From assembly GCA_012861695.1 (NCBI GenBank), contig JAAOOA010000060.1, positions 5,665,683-5,729,682 of the forward strand: 64,000 nt of DNA. The letters are read 5' to 3'. Origin of the DNA: Trematomus loennbergii. Taxonomy: Eukaryota > Chordata > Actinopteri > Perciformes > Nototheniidae. The notes beneath the pieces were generated by a model that was given only the letters and a program-made list of their open reading frames with translations, had not been told where the DNA came from and ran no database searches. Positions 46,774 through 57,981 of the stretch are shown here, one piece after another (position 1 is the stretch's first letter; each line of letters starts with the position of its first letter). A program made the position numbers and the translations under genes.

Positions 46774-48380
46774 GTGAGTGAGAGCAGAGATGTTTGGTGA
46801 TGTTCATGTGGTTTTAACTGACGTGACACCTTTACTCGTGTTAACGTGGCATGCTTTACACTGACTTTATTGTGTCAGATGGATTTAAATCCCTCATGGC
46901 CTCCTTGAAATGATCCTCAACAGGTTCCTCTTCTCTTTCATCCGTCTTAAGAGACTTCATTTTGGTGTTTTGTGGCATTTTTCCTCAATGTATTATAAGT
47001 GTATGCGGTACATATACACTGCTTATTGATTTAGCTGGTGCTTTTGTCAAAGAAACAAAAAAGTGCAATCTACATGTCATCAAACTACAGTTCCTGTCTG
47101 TATCCCAAATAAGTTGGACTTTACTACCATCTGCTTATAGCATTTTTCCAGCGACTTAATTGTCTTTAAAGTGACTTCATTATACATTTTTGGAGGCAGA
47201 AGTAGTCTATTTATTTGAGTTTAACTTCAATGGGCAGAACCAAATACTCACATTTTGTGATGTAAAACAGAATCCCAGAAGTCTAAAATAAACTATTTCT
47301 ACATCAAATGTTTTTTAAATCATGACATTTATTTTAACCAACATTGTTTTAGCAACTGTAGCTTGTGTATAGTGACTTTATTATACTCTTTGTATTTTTT
47401 TAATGCAGAAATTACCATATTGTTGAGTTAAACCCACGATTGGCAGACGAGTAGTTAAACTAAATCCCAGATGTCAAAAATATATTAAACTTTTTGAAAC
47501 AATGTTTATGGAATATTTGGGTTTACTCGCACGTTGTGGCAGGTTATATTTATATATTTGTGGAACTCATGATCTGTTACAGACCAAATCTCTGTCATTG
47601 CAATCAAACTCCAGTCGGTTCAAATCAAGTTTATTTATAAAGCACCAATTTAAAGCTTCAAGGTGTAAAATGTGCATCAGGTTTTAGCTTCCTTAGACCC
47701 TGACTTAGAGGGTGAACAAGAAGTCATTAAAAAATGTACAGCACTGTATCCGCTTTTTGCGAATTCATGTTCCCCATCAGGATGAACTGTAATCATTTTC
47801 GACTTTCCTCTTGGATAAATAATAAGATAATCCCATTTATCAGCCTCTGCTGTACTTTTTGTTTAGCTCTAATTAGCAACTCATAGCTTAGCTAACTAGC
47901 AAGACTAGGATGCGCACGGTTTAGAAATGGCATCTTAACTAATATTCAAGTAGAGAAAGAATTAAGTATATGGTGTATGTGGATTTTGTGTAAATGAGAA
48001 ATGTCTGGATTTAATGGAGATTAAGTTCATGGAAAGGGTTGATTGCATCACCTTTGCTACGAGATCAATTACCAAACCAAACGTATTGTTGATTTTCAAA
48101 TATCTTGGAAATCGTAGTGTCAGTCTTTGCTTATATGCATATTTCACCAAAATGCTGTTGAAAAAGACCAACACGGAGACATGGCCCAACCTGAAAACAC
48201 TTCAGTGCTCTCTCTATTGACTCTGTGTCATGTATGTGCATACATTTAATGTCTCTGGTAATCATAATTACATTCGTCTGGGCAACAGGTCAGCCTTTTA
48301 GGATTAATCCAGCATTGTTCTGCACATGCAAATCCTCCGTAAACACTGCAGATTACTCCTGATGGCTTTTGTATTAACTC
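46774..48380. other. Unannotated, possible intron
   Basis: AT-rich, with no domain-bearing frame. AATCAAGTTTATTTATAAAG at 47625 is like a common fish retroposon end. Nothing else is recognised. Confidence 0.35.
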
Positions 48381-48745
48381 CAACGGTTATTCAACAAGCG
48401 CTAAGCCTATTCTACTCTCATTAATGACCCATTGGCCTTTTTTTTGCTTCAGCGCTGACGTGAAAACTGTGTCCTCTTTGAGAAATCATTACTCAATGTA
48501 GCGCCTCAAATCCCGCTATTTTAGGGCCATAAAGCACTTAGCTAATGCTTCCTCTGCATCCGACAATGAGCTGCACTTTTAATGCCAGCTGTCCGAGCAG
48601 AAGGTGGCATCTTTTTCCCAAACGGCACACGTCTTTGTTTACAAATGCAGCGCTCTGAATGCACAGCAGGAGGGAAACTCATGTGTTGTGATTATTGCAG
48701 CCCCTCTGCGTCCAACAATAATCAGCAATGTTTGAAGTTTTCTCT
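48380..48745. promoter_or_regulatory. Possible conserved non-coding element
   Basis: The composition is balanced, free of repeats and rich in homeodomain-like TAAT and CATTA motifs (CATTAATGACCCATTGG, CAATGAGCTGC). It contrasts with the surrounding AT-rich and transposon DNA. It looks like the conserved non-coding DNA found near developmental genes, but this is inference from texture only. Confidence 0.25.
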
Positions 48746-48892
48746 GTAGCACTGTTGGTTTGTCTGCAATAAGCCTTCAACATATTTAAAAGCTGTCTTT
48801 AGCCCCTTACATTGGACAAAATACATGTTAAAAGGGCCTATTATGCTCTTTTTCAGGTTTATATTAGTATGTAGTGTCTCTACTTTAAAGAG

Positions 48893-49000
48893 TGCTCTCT
48901 TGCTGATGTTCAGGTGTATATCAGTATGTAGTGTCTCTACTTTAAAGAGTGCTCTCTTGCTGATGTTCAGGTGTATATCAGTATTTAGTGTCTCTATTTT
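48893..49000. repeat. 57-bp minisatellite, left part of locus 2
   Basis: About two units of the 57-bp repeat, with GTGCTCTCTTGCTG where locus 1 has GTCCTCTCCTGCTG. The array continues at 49489. Confidence 0.9.
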
Positions 49001-49002
49001 AA

Positions 49003-49484
49003 AGTGGACCTATCATGCTATATGTGAACAATATAGTGTAGGACCATACCTATATAAGGCATATTTATATTTTTTTTCAAAATACCAAACAGATCATGCA
49101 TTTTAGCCATGCCTCATTTTGCTCAATTTGACATTTTTTAGCTCTGTTTTTGAAAGGGCAGATTCTGTGAGAACAGCACCACCTACAGGCCTGGCATATG
49201 TACTACAGCGTCTCCAGCGCTTCGAACGGCAATGGCCGTGGCTGTCTCCTCCTGATTGGTGGAGTTGGCCCAATAGCCGTAGCGCCACCGTCCTGACGTC
49301 AGGACAGTGTTCAAATCTGGATCAGTTTTTATCAGATCCGTTGCAGCCCTTTTTTAGAGATTGGGTATGGAGGAAAATAGAGAGGGTTGTGTTTTCTGAC
49401 ACTTGGTGAGTTCCCTGGAACACCGGGGACACATATTCATGTATACAAGACGTACACAAGTGCGTTTTGCATGATAGGTCCCCT
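49003..49484. mobile_element. TTAA-type MITE nested in the 57-bp array
   Basis: The inverted ends AGTGGACCTATCATGC and GCATGATAGGTCCCCT are flanked by TTAA (48999-49002 and 49485-49488). The target is the TTAA of the 57-bp unit (CTACTTTAAAGAGTC), so the empty site is known. Related sequence lies at 54866. Confidence 0.88.
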
Positions 49485-49488
49485 TTAA

Positions 49489-49826
49489 AGAGTCCTCTCC
49501 TGCTGATGTTTCAGGTGTATATCAGTATGTAGTGTTCTACTTTAAAGAGTCCTCTCCTGCTGATGTTCAGGTGTATACAGTATGTAGTGTCTCTACTTTA
49601 AAGAGTCCTCTCCTGCTGATGTTCAGGTGTATATCAGTATGTAGTGTCTCTACTTCAAAGAGTCCTCTCCTGCTGATGTTCAGGTGTATATCAGTATGTA
49701 GTGTCTCTACTTTAAAGAGTCCTCTCCTGCTGATGTTCAGGTGTATATCAGTATGTAGTGTCTCTACTTAAAGAGTCCTCTCCTGCTGATGTTCAGGTGT
49801 ATATCAGTATGTAGTGTCTCTACATG
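49489..49826. repeat. 57-bp minisatellite, right part of locus 2
   Basis: About six units, several with one- or two-base losses, followed by the shared right flank of the MITE family. Confidence 0.93.
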
Positions 49827-50295
49827 TCTCCATGCTTTAATGTTCAAAAAGCTCTTTATTGTTCTCATACTGCCTGTGCTGCAGCACCTCTTTTCACCCT
49901 CTGTCTGAAACCAGAGCCCAGTCTGCTCTGATTGGTTGGCTGGCCTGCTCTGTTGTGATTCGTCAACCACTTCGAGATGTCCTGTACGTGGGAGAGAAAC
50001 TTCCTCTGGAGGGAACACAGGGATGTTAGCCTTTGCAGACCATTTACATGCACAAAAACCAATAAAACTCATTACAGGAAAGGGAAAACCCCAAAAAGCA
50101 TTATGGGCCAACTGTTGAAATATAGTCATGAAAGTGTTGCTGCTTCTGATGAGGAAATCACGCATACTTCGCTGATTTAAGTTTAAAATTGAAAACAGAT
50201 CAAATGTTACAAATAAAGAAATGTAAAGCTAACCGTCTAAAGTTTAAATTGTTACGTTTTTAATCCTATATGTTAGGTACCACTGTTGAAATGAA

Positions 50296-50680
50296 AGATG
50301 GGGTATGTCATTTTGGAGAAACCAGCTCGGGTGCGCTAGAATTTGAAAATACGCAGCCGAAAAAAATCTGCTCTTCCTTCAGACTTCCTTACAGAGCCCT
50401 CCTCCAACACACACGAACGCGCACATGACCAATGAGGGCACGAGATAAGTTTGTGCACGAGATGGAAGGCTGACAGGCAGGTAGGCCATCCAGTTATTTT
50501 AGCCGGGTCGGCTCAGATGATTGGTCGTGCTTTTTACAGCGCCACGGCTTCCACAGATGAATTTTTTTATTTATTTATTGTCAAAGCATTTAATATATTC
50601 ATTGCTATCGGGATGTTGAGAGCATTCCATGGGATATACTGTAACAAAAAGTGTTCTGAAATAAATTACATACCCCACCT
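50296..50680. mobile_element. TTAA-type MITE family Y, copy 4
   Basis: It runs from AGATGGGGTATGTCA to TACATACCCCACCT, followed by TTAA at 50681. The left TTAA is lost. Orientation is opposite to copies 1 and 2. It is more diverged than copy 2. Confidence 0.8.
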
Positions 50681-50684
50681 TTAA

Positions 50685-51142
50685 TTCATGGAAGTTTTGC
50701 TGTTGAGGATTTAGCAATTAAGCATGCTTTTCTGATTCGGGTTAAAATAGAAGTCAAATTAAAATGTTATGAAACAAAAGAGACATAAATGATCCCTCCC
50801 TGTTAGGGATTACTGGATAAAGTCTGTTGAGTACATAATGAAATGATTTTATTAATAAGGATTTTTCCATGCAAATAAATTGCCATTTGGCTGTAAAATC
50901 CCCTTCTGTTGACTTTTCAGTCTAAATTTAACAAACTGTCATTTGTTGGCTGTAAAATCCGGTCGGAGTAAAAACATTTGATTGCCCCGCTTTTCTGTGT
51001 GGATTATGATTCTCCAACATGGAACAAACAGCTGCTGCCTGCAACGGCCTGTCAGTGTTTTTTCTGATGCCGTGTCACATATTTAGACATATTTCTATAT
51101 TGGATGCATTTAGGATAAGTGAGCTCCATCGTGCAGTCAAAC
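50685..51142. other. Unannotated stretch
   Basis: No gene or repeat end is recognised. TTTGGCTGTAAAATCC occurs twice (50888 and 50947), a short local repeat. Confidence 0.4.
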
Positions 51143-51145
51143 TTA

Positions 51146-52091
51146 GGCGCCGTTTACACGAGGAGAATACGGCTTGTATCTGCATAGTTTCGCGTGCGTA
51201 TAGCCCTATTATTTAGACGAGGCGATAGAAATGACCACACAAACGATAACGGGTCCCAAGGTGGATAGATTTGCAAACGAAACGCTCTGGGGGGTCAACC
51301 GAGTCCGTTTAATCGCCTCTATACGAATATTGCCTGGAAAAATAGGATAGCCCCGCCTCTCCTGCTCACTGCTGTACTAGCAACTATCAAAAATAGCTGT
51401 GTTAATTAAACGCACAAGGGGTTCTTGAATGAAAAATATTATAAAAGGCAAACCAGAATTGTTAACGCCCAATATACTCCTTAAACAAAATAAACAGAGT
51501 CAGATTTCATGCATTGATCCATTATATTGACAAAGGTGCATCTCACCCGGTGTTTGTAGAGAATATCTTTCTGAGCCGTCCTCTCGATGCAATATCCACA
51601 GAGACGTGCTTCTTGGTTTCTTTCAGTTAACTTCCCCGTAGCATTTATCCATATGCTGAGGAAATTACTATATCCCGCTGAATACCAGCAATCGCCACAC
51701 ACACTGACTTCCTCCTGTCAGTAGCTACTGCTAGTGCTACTGCTACTGACCATGCTACAGATATTAGTGCAAAAATATACAGCTCCTCTACCACAACCAT
51801 CAGCAACAACAGATTCGGTTTCTTTCAGTTTCAGTTTCAGTTTCAGGGCTTAAACAGAAGGGTAGCCATGGCAACATTGCTGCGGGCTGCTTCAGGCTGC
51901 TCTTCTTCGGGCTTTTGGTGTATATTGGCGGAAGTTACAGCGCCACTTACAGTCCCAGCATATGTACTACAGAGTTTCCAGCGGCCTCGTTTGAACAGAC
52001 ACGTTAAATGAAACAAATGCATGTGAACGGAAGACTTTTTTGAATACGAATACTGTGCATAAAACGCAAACGGCCTCGTGTGAGCGGGGCC
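51146..52091. mobile_element. PIF/Harbinger-like MITE with TTA duplication
   Basis: The ends GGCGCCGTTTACACGAGG and CCTCGTGTGAGCGGGGCC are imperfectly inverted. TTA flanks at 51143-51145 and 52092-52094. The interior shows CAGTTTCAGTTTCAGTTTC microrepeats and no transposase. Confidence 0.82.
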
Positions 52092-52094
52092 TTA

Positions 52095-52425
52095 GTGGGG
52101 CATGTCAGTGAGCAATTTCACTGATGGATTCTGCAATCTCCGCACTTCTCTTGGGCTCCGGCTTCATGGAAACATTAGCAATATGGTTTGTGTGCCCATT
52201 TAACTTAATTGCAGGGATGCTCAGCGGGGAAAAGTGCGATACTAAGTCTTCAAGGGTTAGGGGTCCCATTTCCTCTGCAGCTCAATGTGGAGAGAACTGC
52301 TGCTGCCAGAGTTTGAGTTTGGATCGCCTCTGGGACTTAAAACACTACAAAACAGTTAGATTGAAAGGGTTTGATCTGTAGATGTTCAGCATGTATGTTT
52401 TCTACCTTTTGTTTGTCTCCTGCCC
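52095..52425. other. Unannotated stretch
   Basis: A frame at 52124-52381 has no domain. Nothing else is seen. Confidence 0.35.
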
Positions 52426-52433
52426 ATCTGCAT

Positions 52434-53081
52434 AAGAGGTGGGAAGTAGTGGAGTACAAATACTTAATTACTGTTCTTAAGTACTTTTTCTGGTATAAGT
52501 ACTTTACTCCACTACTTATTTTAATGCCGTCTTTTTACTTTGACTTCTTACATTTTTAACCCAAATACCTGTACTTTCTACTTCTTACATGTTGAACACA
52601 AATACCTGTACTTTCTACTTCTCACATTTTGAACACAAATACCTGTACTTTCTAGTTCTTACATTTTCCAAACAGGCTGGTTCCTTTAGTTTGAATGTGT
52701 GTCTGGTGGCGTGATCATTATTATTTAGAGTCATTGCGTGCCTATTGATTTGAACACGATCCGTGTATCCATCACTTCCTGGTCTTCTCTAAAGAAGAGG
52801 GACCAATGAAAACGTTGTCATGTTGCCGTTGTTCAGCATGGAAACATTCATTAGCTAACAATGACATTATTGTTCTATTAATATAAAGGGAGGTCAGGTA
52901 CTCTTTAAAACAGCTGCTAGTTATGGGTACTTTTTACATAAGTACATTTCAAAGCCCATACTCTTTACTTTTACTTGAGTAAAGAAGTTTAGTCAGTACT
53001 TCTACTTTTACCAGAGTATTTTAAACACGAGTATCTGTACTTCTACTTGAGTAAAGGATGTGTGCACTTTTGCCATCTCTG
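52434..53081. mobile_element. hAT-type MITE with 8-bp duplication
   Basis: It begins AAGAGGTGGGAAG and ends TTTTGCCATCTCTG. The octamer ATCTGCAT flanks it exactly (52426-52433 and 53082-53089). The interior repeats ACCTGTACTTTCTACTTCT and has the GTACTTCTACTTTTAC blocks seen in the hAT-like MITEs of the duplication units. Confidence 0.9.
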
Positions 53082-53089
53082 ATCTGCAT

Positions 53090-54803
53090 TATGAACTAAC
53101 CTCAAAGCAGGGTTAGGGTTGGTTAAGTAAAAAATAATAACTTGACACCAAATCCTCCTTCAATGCATGTTCAGACTTGGGTACTTACTGAGTGAGGTTA
53201 ACCAAATCCACAACTTTGATTAGCTGTTGGACAACTTAAGTTGCATTTACAGAAAAGGCACTGTTTTTCAGGGTGAAGCCATTTTCCAGGAAATTCAAGA
53301 TCCAATCATTAAGGCAGAGTGGGACATTTTCATGAGTCGTTGACAGAGTGAAGATACATAGACTTACTGACATTAGTTGCGATTCGAAACAGAGGTAACT
53401 GAGGATCCATAGGTAACAGAAACAGGTTTGAGATTACAGGGTTCAGTTAAAGATCCCCGCTTGCAAGCTCATATTTTCCAGACAGGAAAATAAAGGCAAG
53501 AAGCAGCATTGATAATCTGGCAATTGACTGTGGAAAAGTTGGTTGGTATATGTACTGATAGTGCTGTTTAAGTTAAGTGGAAACAGATCAGCAGGTGGAT
53601 CAGAGAGTGACCTAAAAATAAGAGCAAATTACATCATTCAAAGTTGGATTTTTATATTTGGTTTTCCATTCCGAAAAGTGAAGTGACCCTAAAACATTAC
53701 TGAACCAGAAGTGAATCCCAAAACAATCCTGGAACACAATTTTACATTTGCACACATCTGGATGATAAGCTTCTAGTCTTTTGAACCAATGGCTGCTGAT
53801 TTTTTCTCTTCTTATTGAATTTAGTCTCTTTTGCAATTTCAACAGGCAGTACAGTAGGTTGGAAACATGTCTTACAAAATAACATATATTTGTAAAGAAG
53901 ACTTTATACAACTTAAAAGCATGAAAGACAATTCAAAACAAAAAAGTTTCTGTCCACCATGCAATTGTTCCCTAATCAATCATGTGTTACAGTAGACCCT
54001 ACATTTTGAATGGTAGTGTCACTAGACCTTGATTGCCTGATCATAATTTAAAGAAAAACAACCATGATGGATACAATGCAAATTTAGAGACAATGAAACC
54101 CAATCACTCAAACTCATAGAGTGAGAGTCAAGCAGCAGGCGAGGGCATTAAAAGCTAAAACGAGGACATTGTCAGCAGTCAACAGCCTGCCATAGATTAT
54201 TGCTGTCATTGTTATTATCTCTCATTGCGACTTCATTGCACATTGCCATATGTTTCAAGCAATCATTTCATCACTTACTTCCGAATAATGATCATCTGTC
54301 TGTTGATTTGAAAGAAGACGTGAACCACTGAACTACATTAAGAGTTAGACTTAGAAAAAGCTTTGTAGTCTGTTCTCACTGAGAAGGAAGATAATGATAT
54401 TTCATCTGCAGTTAAATCATAAACACGCAAATGCAACAATTACATTAGACAAATAATTAGTAAAAGCAGTATGTGTTTTCCGTCTTTCCTATGACTGACA
54501 TGCATTCACACACCCACTGCCATACATACAGTATGATTCTGTCTCCTTTAACTGCTATATCTTCTGTGGCTCTAGGGCAGGCACGTGTCTTTCCCAGTTA
54601 AAAAGTTTCCGTTAAGTTTCTGTTCTACCATTTTGTATGAGAGTCACATGGGGCGTAGGCTCCTGCCTCAATCTATCTCCATCCACTTGTTTTCGGACTT
54701 GAGACAGCATAATCTGTGAGTACATTTATTTAGAGATACATTTAGCCTAATCTGCTACCTTTATTTTGAAGTTGATGAAACATTTGAAGTATATTTACCA
54801 TAT
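53090..54803. other. Unannotated stretch
   Basis: No gene was recognised. The segment at 54120-54290 is repeat-free and could be conserved non-coding DNA. The minus frame at 53612-53911 (99 codons) has no known domain. Confidence 0.35.
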
Positions 54804-54840
54804 GTTGTGAAGCCGAATGGTTAAGGTGTTGGACTTGAAG
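54804..54840 (+). pseudogene. tRNA-Ser relic, 5' half
   Basis: GTTGTGAAGCCGAATGGTTA followed by AGGTGTTGGACTTGAAG corresponds to the first 38 bases of the tRNA-Ser units that begin 1.1 kb downstream. The 3' half is missing. Confidence 0.75.
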
Positions 54841-54865
54841 GCATTCAGGCATACAATTAGTTAAA

Positions 54866-55460
54866 AGTCACCTATTATGCAAAATGCACTTTTTATGTCT
54901 TTTATACGTGTGTGTCCCCGGAGACTTTTCCTCCTTACCCACATCTCTAAAAACTGGGGTTCAACAGAGTTGTTCCAGATTTGCTGCGGTCTTGACGTCA
55001 TTACTAACATGTTGGATGGCTTAACATTGAACTCCTGGCAACGTTCCGCCCACGGCCCAACAGTCGGCTAGCTGAATCCCGTCAGAAGGATGTCTACGGG
55101 ACTTAGTGTAAAGTTGTTATATATATATATATATATATAATACATATAATGGCACTGTTCTAGCGGTAAACACTGAATAAAGAACATGTCAAGCTATGTT
55201 CTGGATCAGAAACAATGCGAAACATGTTTTGGAAGTAATATGGTCTGTGTTACATTAGTAAGCATCGCTAACACTCAGAGCTAACGCTGTACTGGAGATA
55301 GTATGTGTAAAGAAGCCGGATATAAAAAGTACTGTCCTTGTGGTAAATCGCAAGAGAGAAAGCGTTTGAGCTCCATCCTGTCAGAAATAATGCTCGATGT
55401 GGTTTGGAACAAGATGGCGTTTAATCACGGCAGCATTTAGCTGAGTTTCTGACGTTAGAC
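54866..55460. mobile_element. Degraded MITE related to the one at 49003 and the repeat at 25795
   Basis: The left end CACCTATTATGCAAAATGCA plus CTTTTTATGTC is like the inverse of the right end of 49003-49484. The part 55200-55460 is the inverse of 25795-26075. A TA microsatellite lies at 55119-55140. Termini are not clean. Confidence 0.5.
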
Positions 55461-55949
55461 AGCCTTCTCTTCACAGAGCTCACTGCTTGCTAGGGGTGTT
55501 GAAATTAATCGTTTCTACGATGCATCGTGATGCGGACGTGGACGATTCTGCACTGATACAGTGACAGAACATAATCGAAAATAGCGTACTTGCTGCGCGT
55601 TGCTTCCTGATTTTCCGGCCGCGGTGTACAATAAGGTTTTTTTGTTGTTTTGTTTTTCTGTCACACGAATATCAAATCGGTCGGTGACGCAGAGAACAGG
55701 GAAAAGAAGTGACAGCGGTACAGCGACACACAGGGATTTATCTTTTTTTTTAAATACTTGCGTTACAATCATGTCAGGTTTTTGGTGGAATTAATTAAGT
55801 CTTGGATTGCAGAGTATGACCGTCCTTTGCTATTTGCAAGTCTCGAAATATTACTCAAGACTATCTAGTTAAAGCTACCAAACTTGTCCTTTGTTCCCAA
55901 AGGAGCTCATACGGTTACTGAAAATTCCATGAAGAATGAAGAAAAAACA
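55461..55949. other. Spacer before the tRNA-Ser array
   Basis: Short overlapping frames at 55515-55794 on both strands have no domain. The last 100 bases already belong to the array unit (CTATCTAGTTAAAGCTACCA, GGAGCTCATACGGTTAC). Confidence 0.5.
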
Positions 55950-56031
55950 GCTGTGATGGCCGAGTGGTTAAGGCGTTGGACTTGAAATCCAATGGGGTCT
56001 CCCTGCGCAGGTTCAAACCCTGCTCACAGCG
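55950..56031 (+). tRNA. tRNA-Ser (UGA), unit 1
   Basis: 82 nt. The acceptor stem GCTGTGA/TCACAGC with discriminator G, box A TGGCCGAGTGG, anticodon loop CTTGAAA and box B GGTTCAAACCC are intact. It also has the long variable arm of serine tRNAs. A TTCTTTTTTCC T-run lies about 80 bases downstream. It looks functional. Confidence 0.93.
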
Positions 56032-56175
56032 TTTACAGTGTCTTTAAGCTTCTGGAGCTGGCTGATTGCTGCCAAGTGAGGCATTAAACTTAGTTAGAGC
56101 TACCAGACTTGTTCTTTTTTCCTGAAAGGAGCTCATACGGTTACGTGAGAATTCCTTGAAGAACAAAGGTAAACA

Positions 56176-56257
56176 GCTGTGATGGCCGAGTGGTTAAGGC
56201 GTTGGACTTGAAATCCAATGGGGTCTCCCCGCGCAGGTTCAAACCCTGCTCACAGCG
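56176..56257 (+). tRNA. tRNA-Ser (UGA), unit 2
   Basis: 82 nt with intact stems, variable arm TGGGGTCTCCCCGCG and both internal promoter boxes. No run of four T follows closely. Confidence 0.93.
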
Positions 56258-56401
56258 TTTGAAGTCTCTTTAAACTTCTGGAGCTGGCTGATTGCTGCCA
56301 ATTGAGGCATCAACTTAGTTAAAGCTACCAAACGTTTTCTTGTTTCCCACAAGTGGCTGATACGGTTACCCGAGAATTCCATGAAGAATTAAGCAGAAAC
56401 A

Positions 56402-56483
56402 GCTGTGATGGCCGAGTGGTTAAGGCGTTGGACTTGAAATCCAATGGGGTCTCCCTGCGCAGGTTCAAACCCTGCTCACAGCG
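56402..56483 (+). tRNA. tRNA-Ser (UGA), unit 3
   Basis: 82 nt. It has one base change in the variable arm (CTCCCTGCG), as in unit 1. All stems and boxes are intact. Confidence 0.93.
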
Positions 56484-56627
56484 TTTGAAGTCTCTTTAAA
56501 CTTCTGGAGCTGGCTGATTGCTGCCAAATGAGGCATCAACTTATTTAAAGCTACCAAACTTGTTCTTGTTTCCCACAAGTGGCTGATACGGTTACCCGAG
56601 AATTCCATGAAGAATTAAGCAGAAACA

Positions 56628-56708
56628 GCTGTGATGGCCGAGTGGTTAAGGCGTTGGACTTGAAATCCAATGGGTCTCCCCGCGCAGGTTCAAACCCTGC
56701 TCACAGCG
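56628..56708 (+). tRNA. tRNA-Ser (UGA), unit 4
   Basis: 81 nt. One G is missing at the start of the variable arm (AATGGGTCTCC). The rest is intact, so it is probably still functional. Confidence 0.85.
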
Positions 56709-56849
56709 TTTGAAGTCTCTTTAAACTTCTGGAGCTGGCTGATTGCTGCCAAGTGAGGCATCAACTTAGTTAAAGCTACCAACCTTGTTCTTGTTTCCTG
56801 AAAGGAGCTCATACGGTTACGTGAGAATTCCTTGAGAACAAGGTAAACA

Positions 56850-56931
56850 GCTGTGATGGCCGAGTGGTTAAGGCGTTGGACTAGAAATCCAATGGGGTCT
56901 CCCCGCGTAGGTTCAAATCCTGCTCACAGCG
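56850..56931 (+). tRNA. tRNA-Ser (AGA), unit 5
   Basis: 82 nt with anticodon loop CTAGAAA, reading UCN codons as AGA (IGA after editing). The T stem has GTAGG/CCTGC with one wobble pair. It differs from the UGA units at the anticodon and a few T-arm bases only. Confidence 0.92.
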
Positions 56932-57081
56932 TTTGAAGAGTGATGTGCTCACTGAGACTTGGAACTACACTAACTGCTTAATATTCTGAGGCTAACTAGT
57001 TAAAGCTACCAAACTTGTCCTTTGTTCCAAAAGGAGCTCATACGGTTACCCGAGAATTCCATGAAGAATGAAGAAGAAATA

Positions 57082-57162
57082 GCTGTGATGGCCGAGTGGT
57101 TAAGCTGTTGGACTTGAAATCCAATGGGGTCTCCCCGTGAAGGTTGAAAATCCTTCACAGTG
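57082..57162 (+). pseudogene. tRNA-Ser pseudogene (UGA), unit 6
   Basis: The D-arm region is changed (TTAAGCTGTTGG) and box B reads GGTTGAAAATCC. The variable arm and T stem no longer pair well. It is the last unit before the BEL/Pao insertion. Confidence 0.85.
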
Positions 57163-57261
57163 TTTGAAGAGTCTTTAAACTTCTAGAACTGATGATTGTT
57201 GCTCAGTGAGTCTTGGAACTACACTAAATGCTTAATATTACTCAAGGCTATCTAGTTAAAG

Positions 57262-57266
57262 CTACC
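57262..57266. repeat. BEL/Pao target duplication, left (CTACC)
   Basis: CTACC of the array spacer (AAAGCTACCAAA) recurs at 62738-62742 directly after the other LTR. Five bases is usual for BEL/Pao. Confidence 0.85.
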
Positions 57267-57574
57267 AAAACTCAGTCTTTCCAAACAGTATGCGTTTGAC
57301 CTTTTATTTTCTTAGCAAAAGTTCAATAGTCCATATCCATATGTATATTATGCGTGCATGTGTGCATGCGTCGTGCGTGTGCGTGCGGTCAACAAAAATT
57401 GTCCTTCTCCAGTTCACTCCCCCTCCATCCATCACAAAATGTGCAGGTAAAAGCAACCGGATATAACCTCAAACGTCACCACACAAATCCTTGACACGCC
57501 CACCACCTAAAGTGACTCAAAAACATGTCCCGTAATAAACACAGAAACTACTACTTCAAATGTGGCTCCTACAT
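57267..57574 (-). repeat. BEL/Pao 3' LTR
   Basis: 308 bp, from AAAACTCAGTCTTTCC to TGTGGCTCCTACA on the plus strand. It differs from the other LTR by a few substitutions and one- to two-base indels (for example CGTGTGCGTGCGGT against CGTGCGTGCGTGCGTT). A purine-rich stretch (AGGGGCCGGAA on the element strand) lies just inside, as a polypurine tract would. Confidence 0.92.
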
Positions 57575-57839
57575 TCCGGCCCCTAATTATATCAACATAA
57601 TAATTACACAACTGAAAAAGGATGTAGGAGACAATCAAGGAAAAAACTTTTAAGGATAAAAACGTCCTTTGTTAAAGTGTCCTTTTCTTCTTTAGGCAAA
57701 AAAGAAAAATATATAGTTTGTTAGCCTATGAAGGAGTGATCTTTACTATCACTTGGTAAAAAGTCGGAAAAAACGTCAATGTCAAGGTCTATGAAGTTCA
57801 ATAACCCACTAATTTCCTCACGGCTCTTCTGCTTCCTGA

Positions 57840-57980
57840 AGAAGGCAGATCTTTGTGATAGGCCTGTCCAGATAGCTAGTTTTTGTCTTCACTCGCACCT
57901 GACGTACAAGTCCTCTTCTGTCTGGAATGGTTTGTACAATCCTTCCTGTAAGCCATGAGTTGCGAGGTGCTGAGTCATCG
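57840..57980 (-). pseudogene. BEL/Pao integrase C-terminal remnant
   Basis: On the minus strand it reads [20 protein letters not shown], then PDRRGLVRQVRVKTKTS. This is the terminal domain (DUF5641 type) of Pao integrases. The catalytic core before it is gone. The junction with the RNase H frame lies at about 57985-58010 around TTGAAAAACC, where both sides could align. Confidence 0.8.
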
Positions 57981-57981
57981 A

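Larger units (their letters stand above)
48834..50108. mobile_element. MITE with internal 57-bp minisatellite, locus 2
   Basis: It runs from GGGCCTATTATGCTCTTTTT to AAAAAGCATTATGGGCC, imperfect inverted ends. Inside are units of the same 57-bp repeat as at 40725-41935 and the same right flank (CTCCATGCTTTAATG through GTTGTGATT). Another MITE (49003-49484) is nested in the array. Confidence 0.65.
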
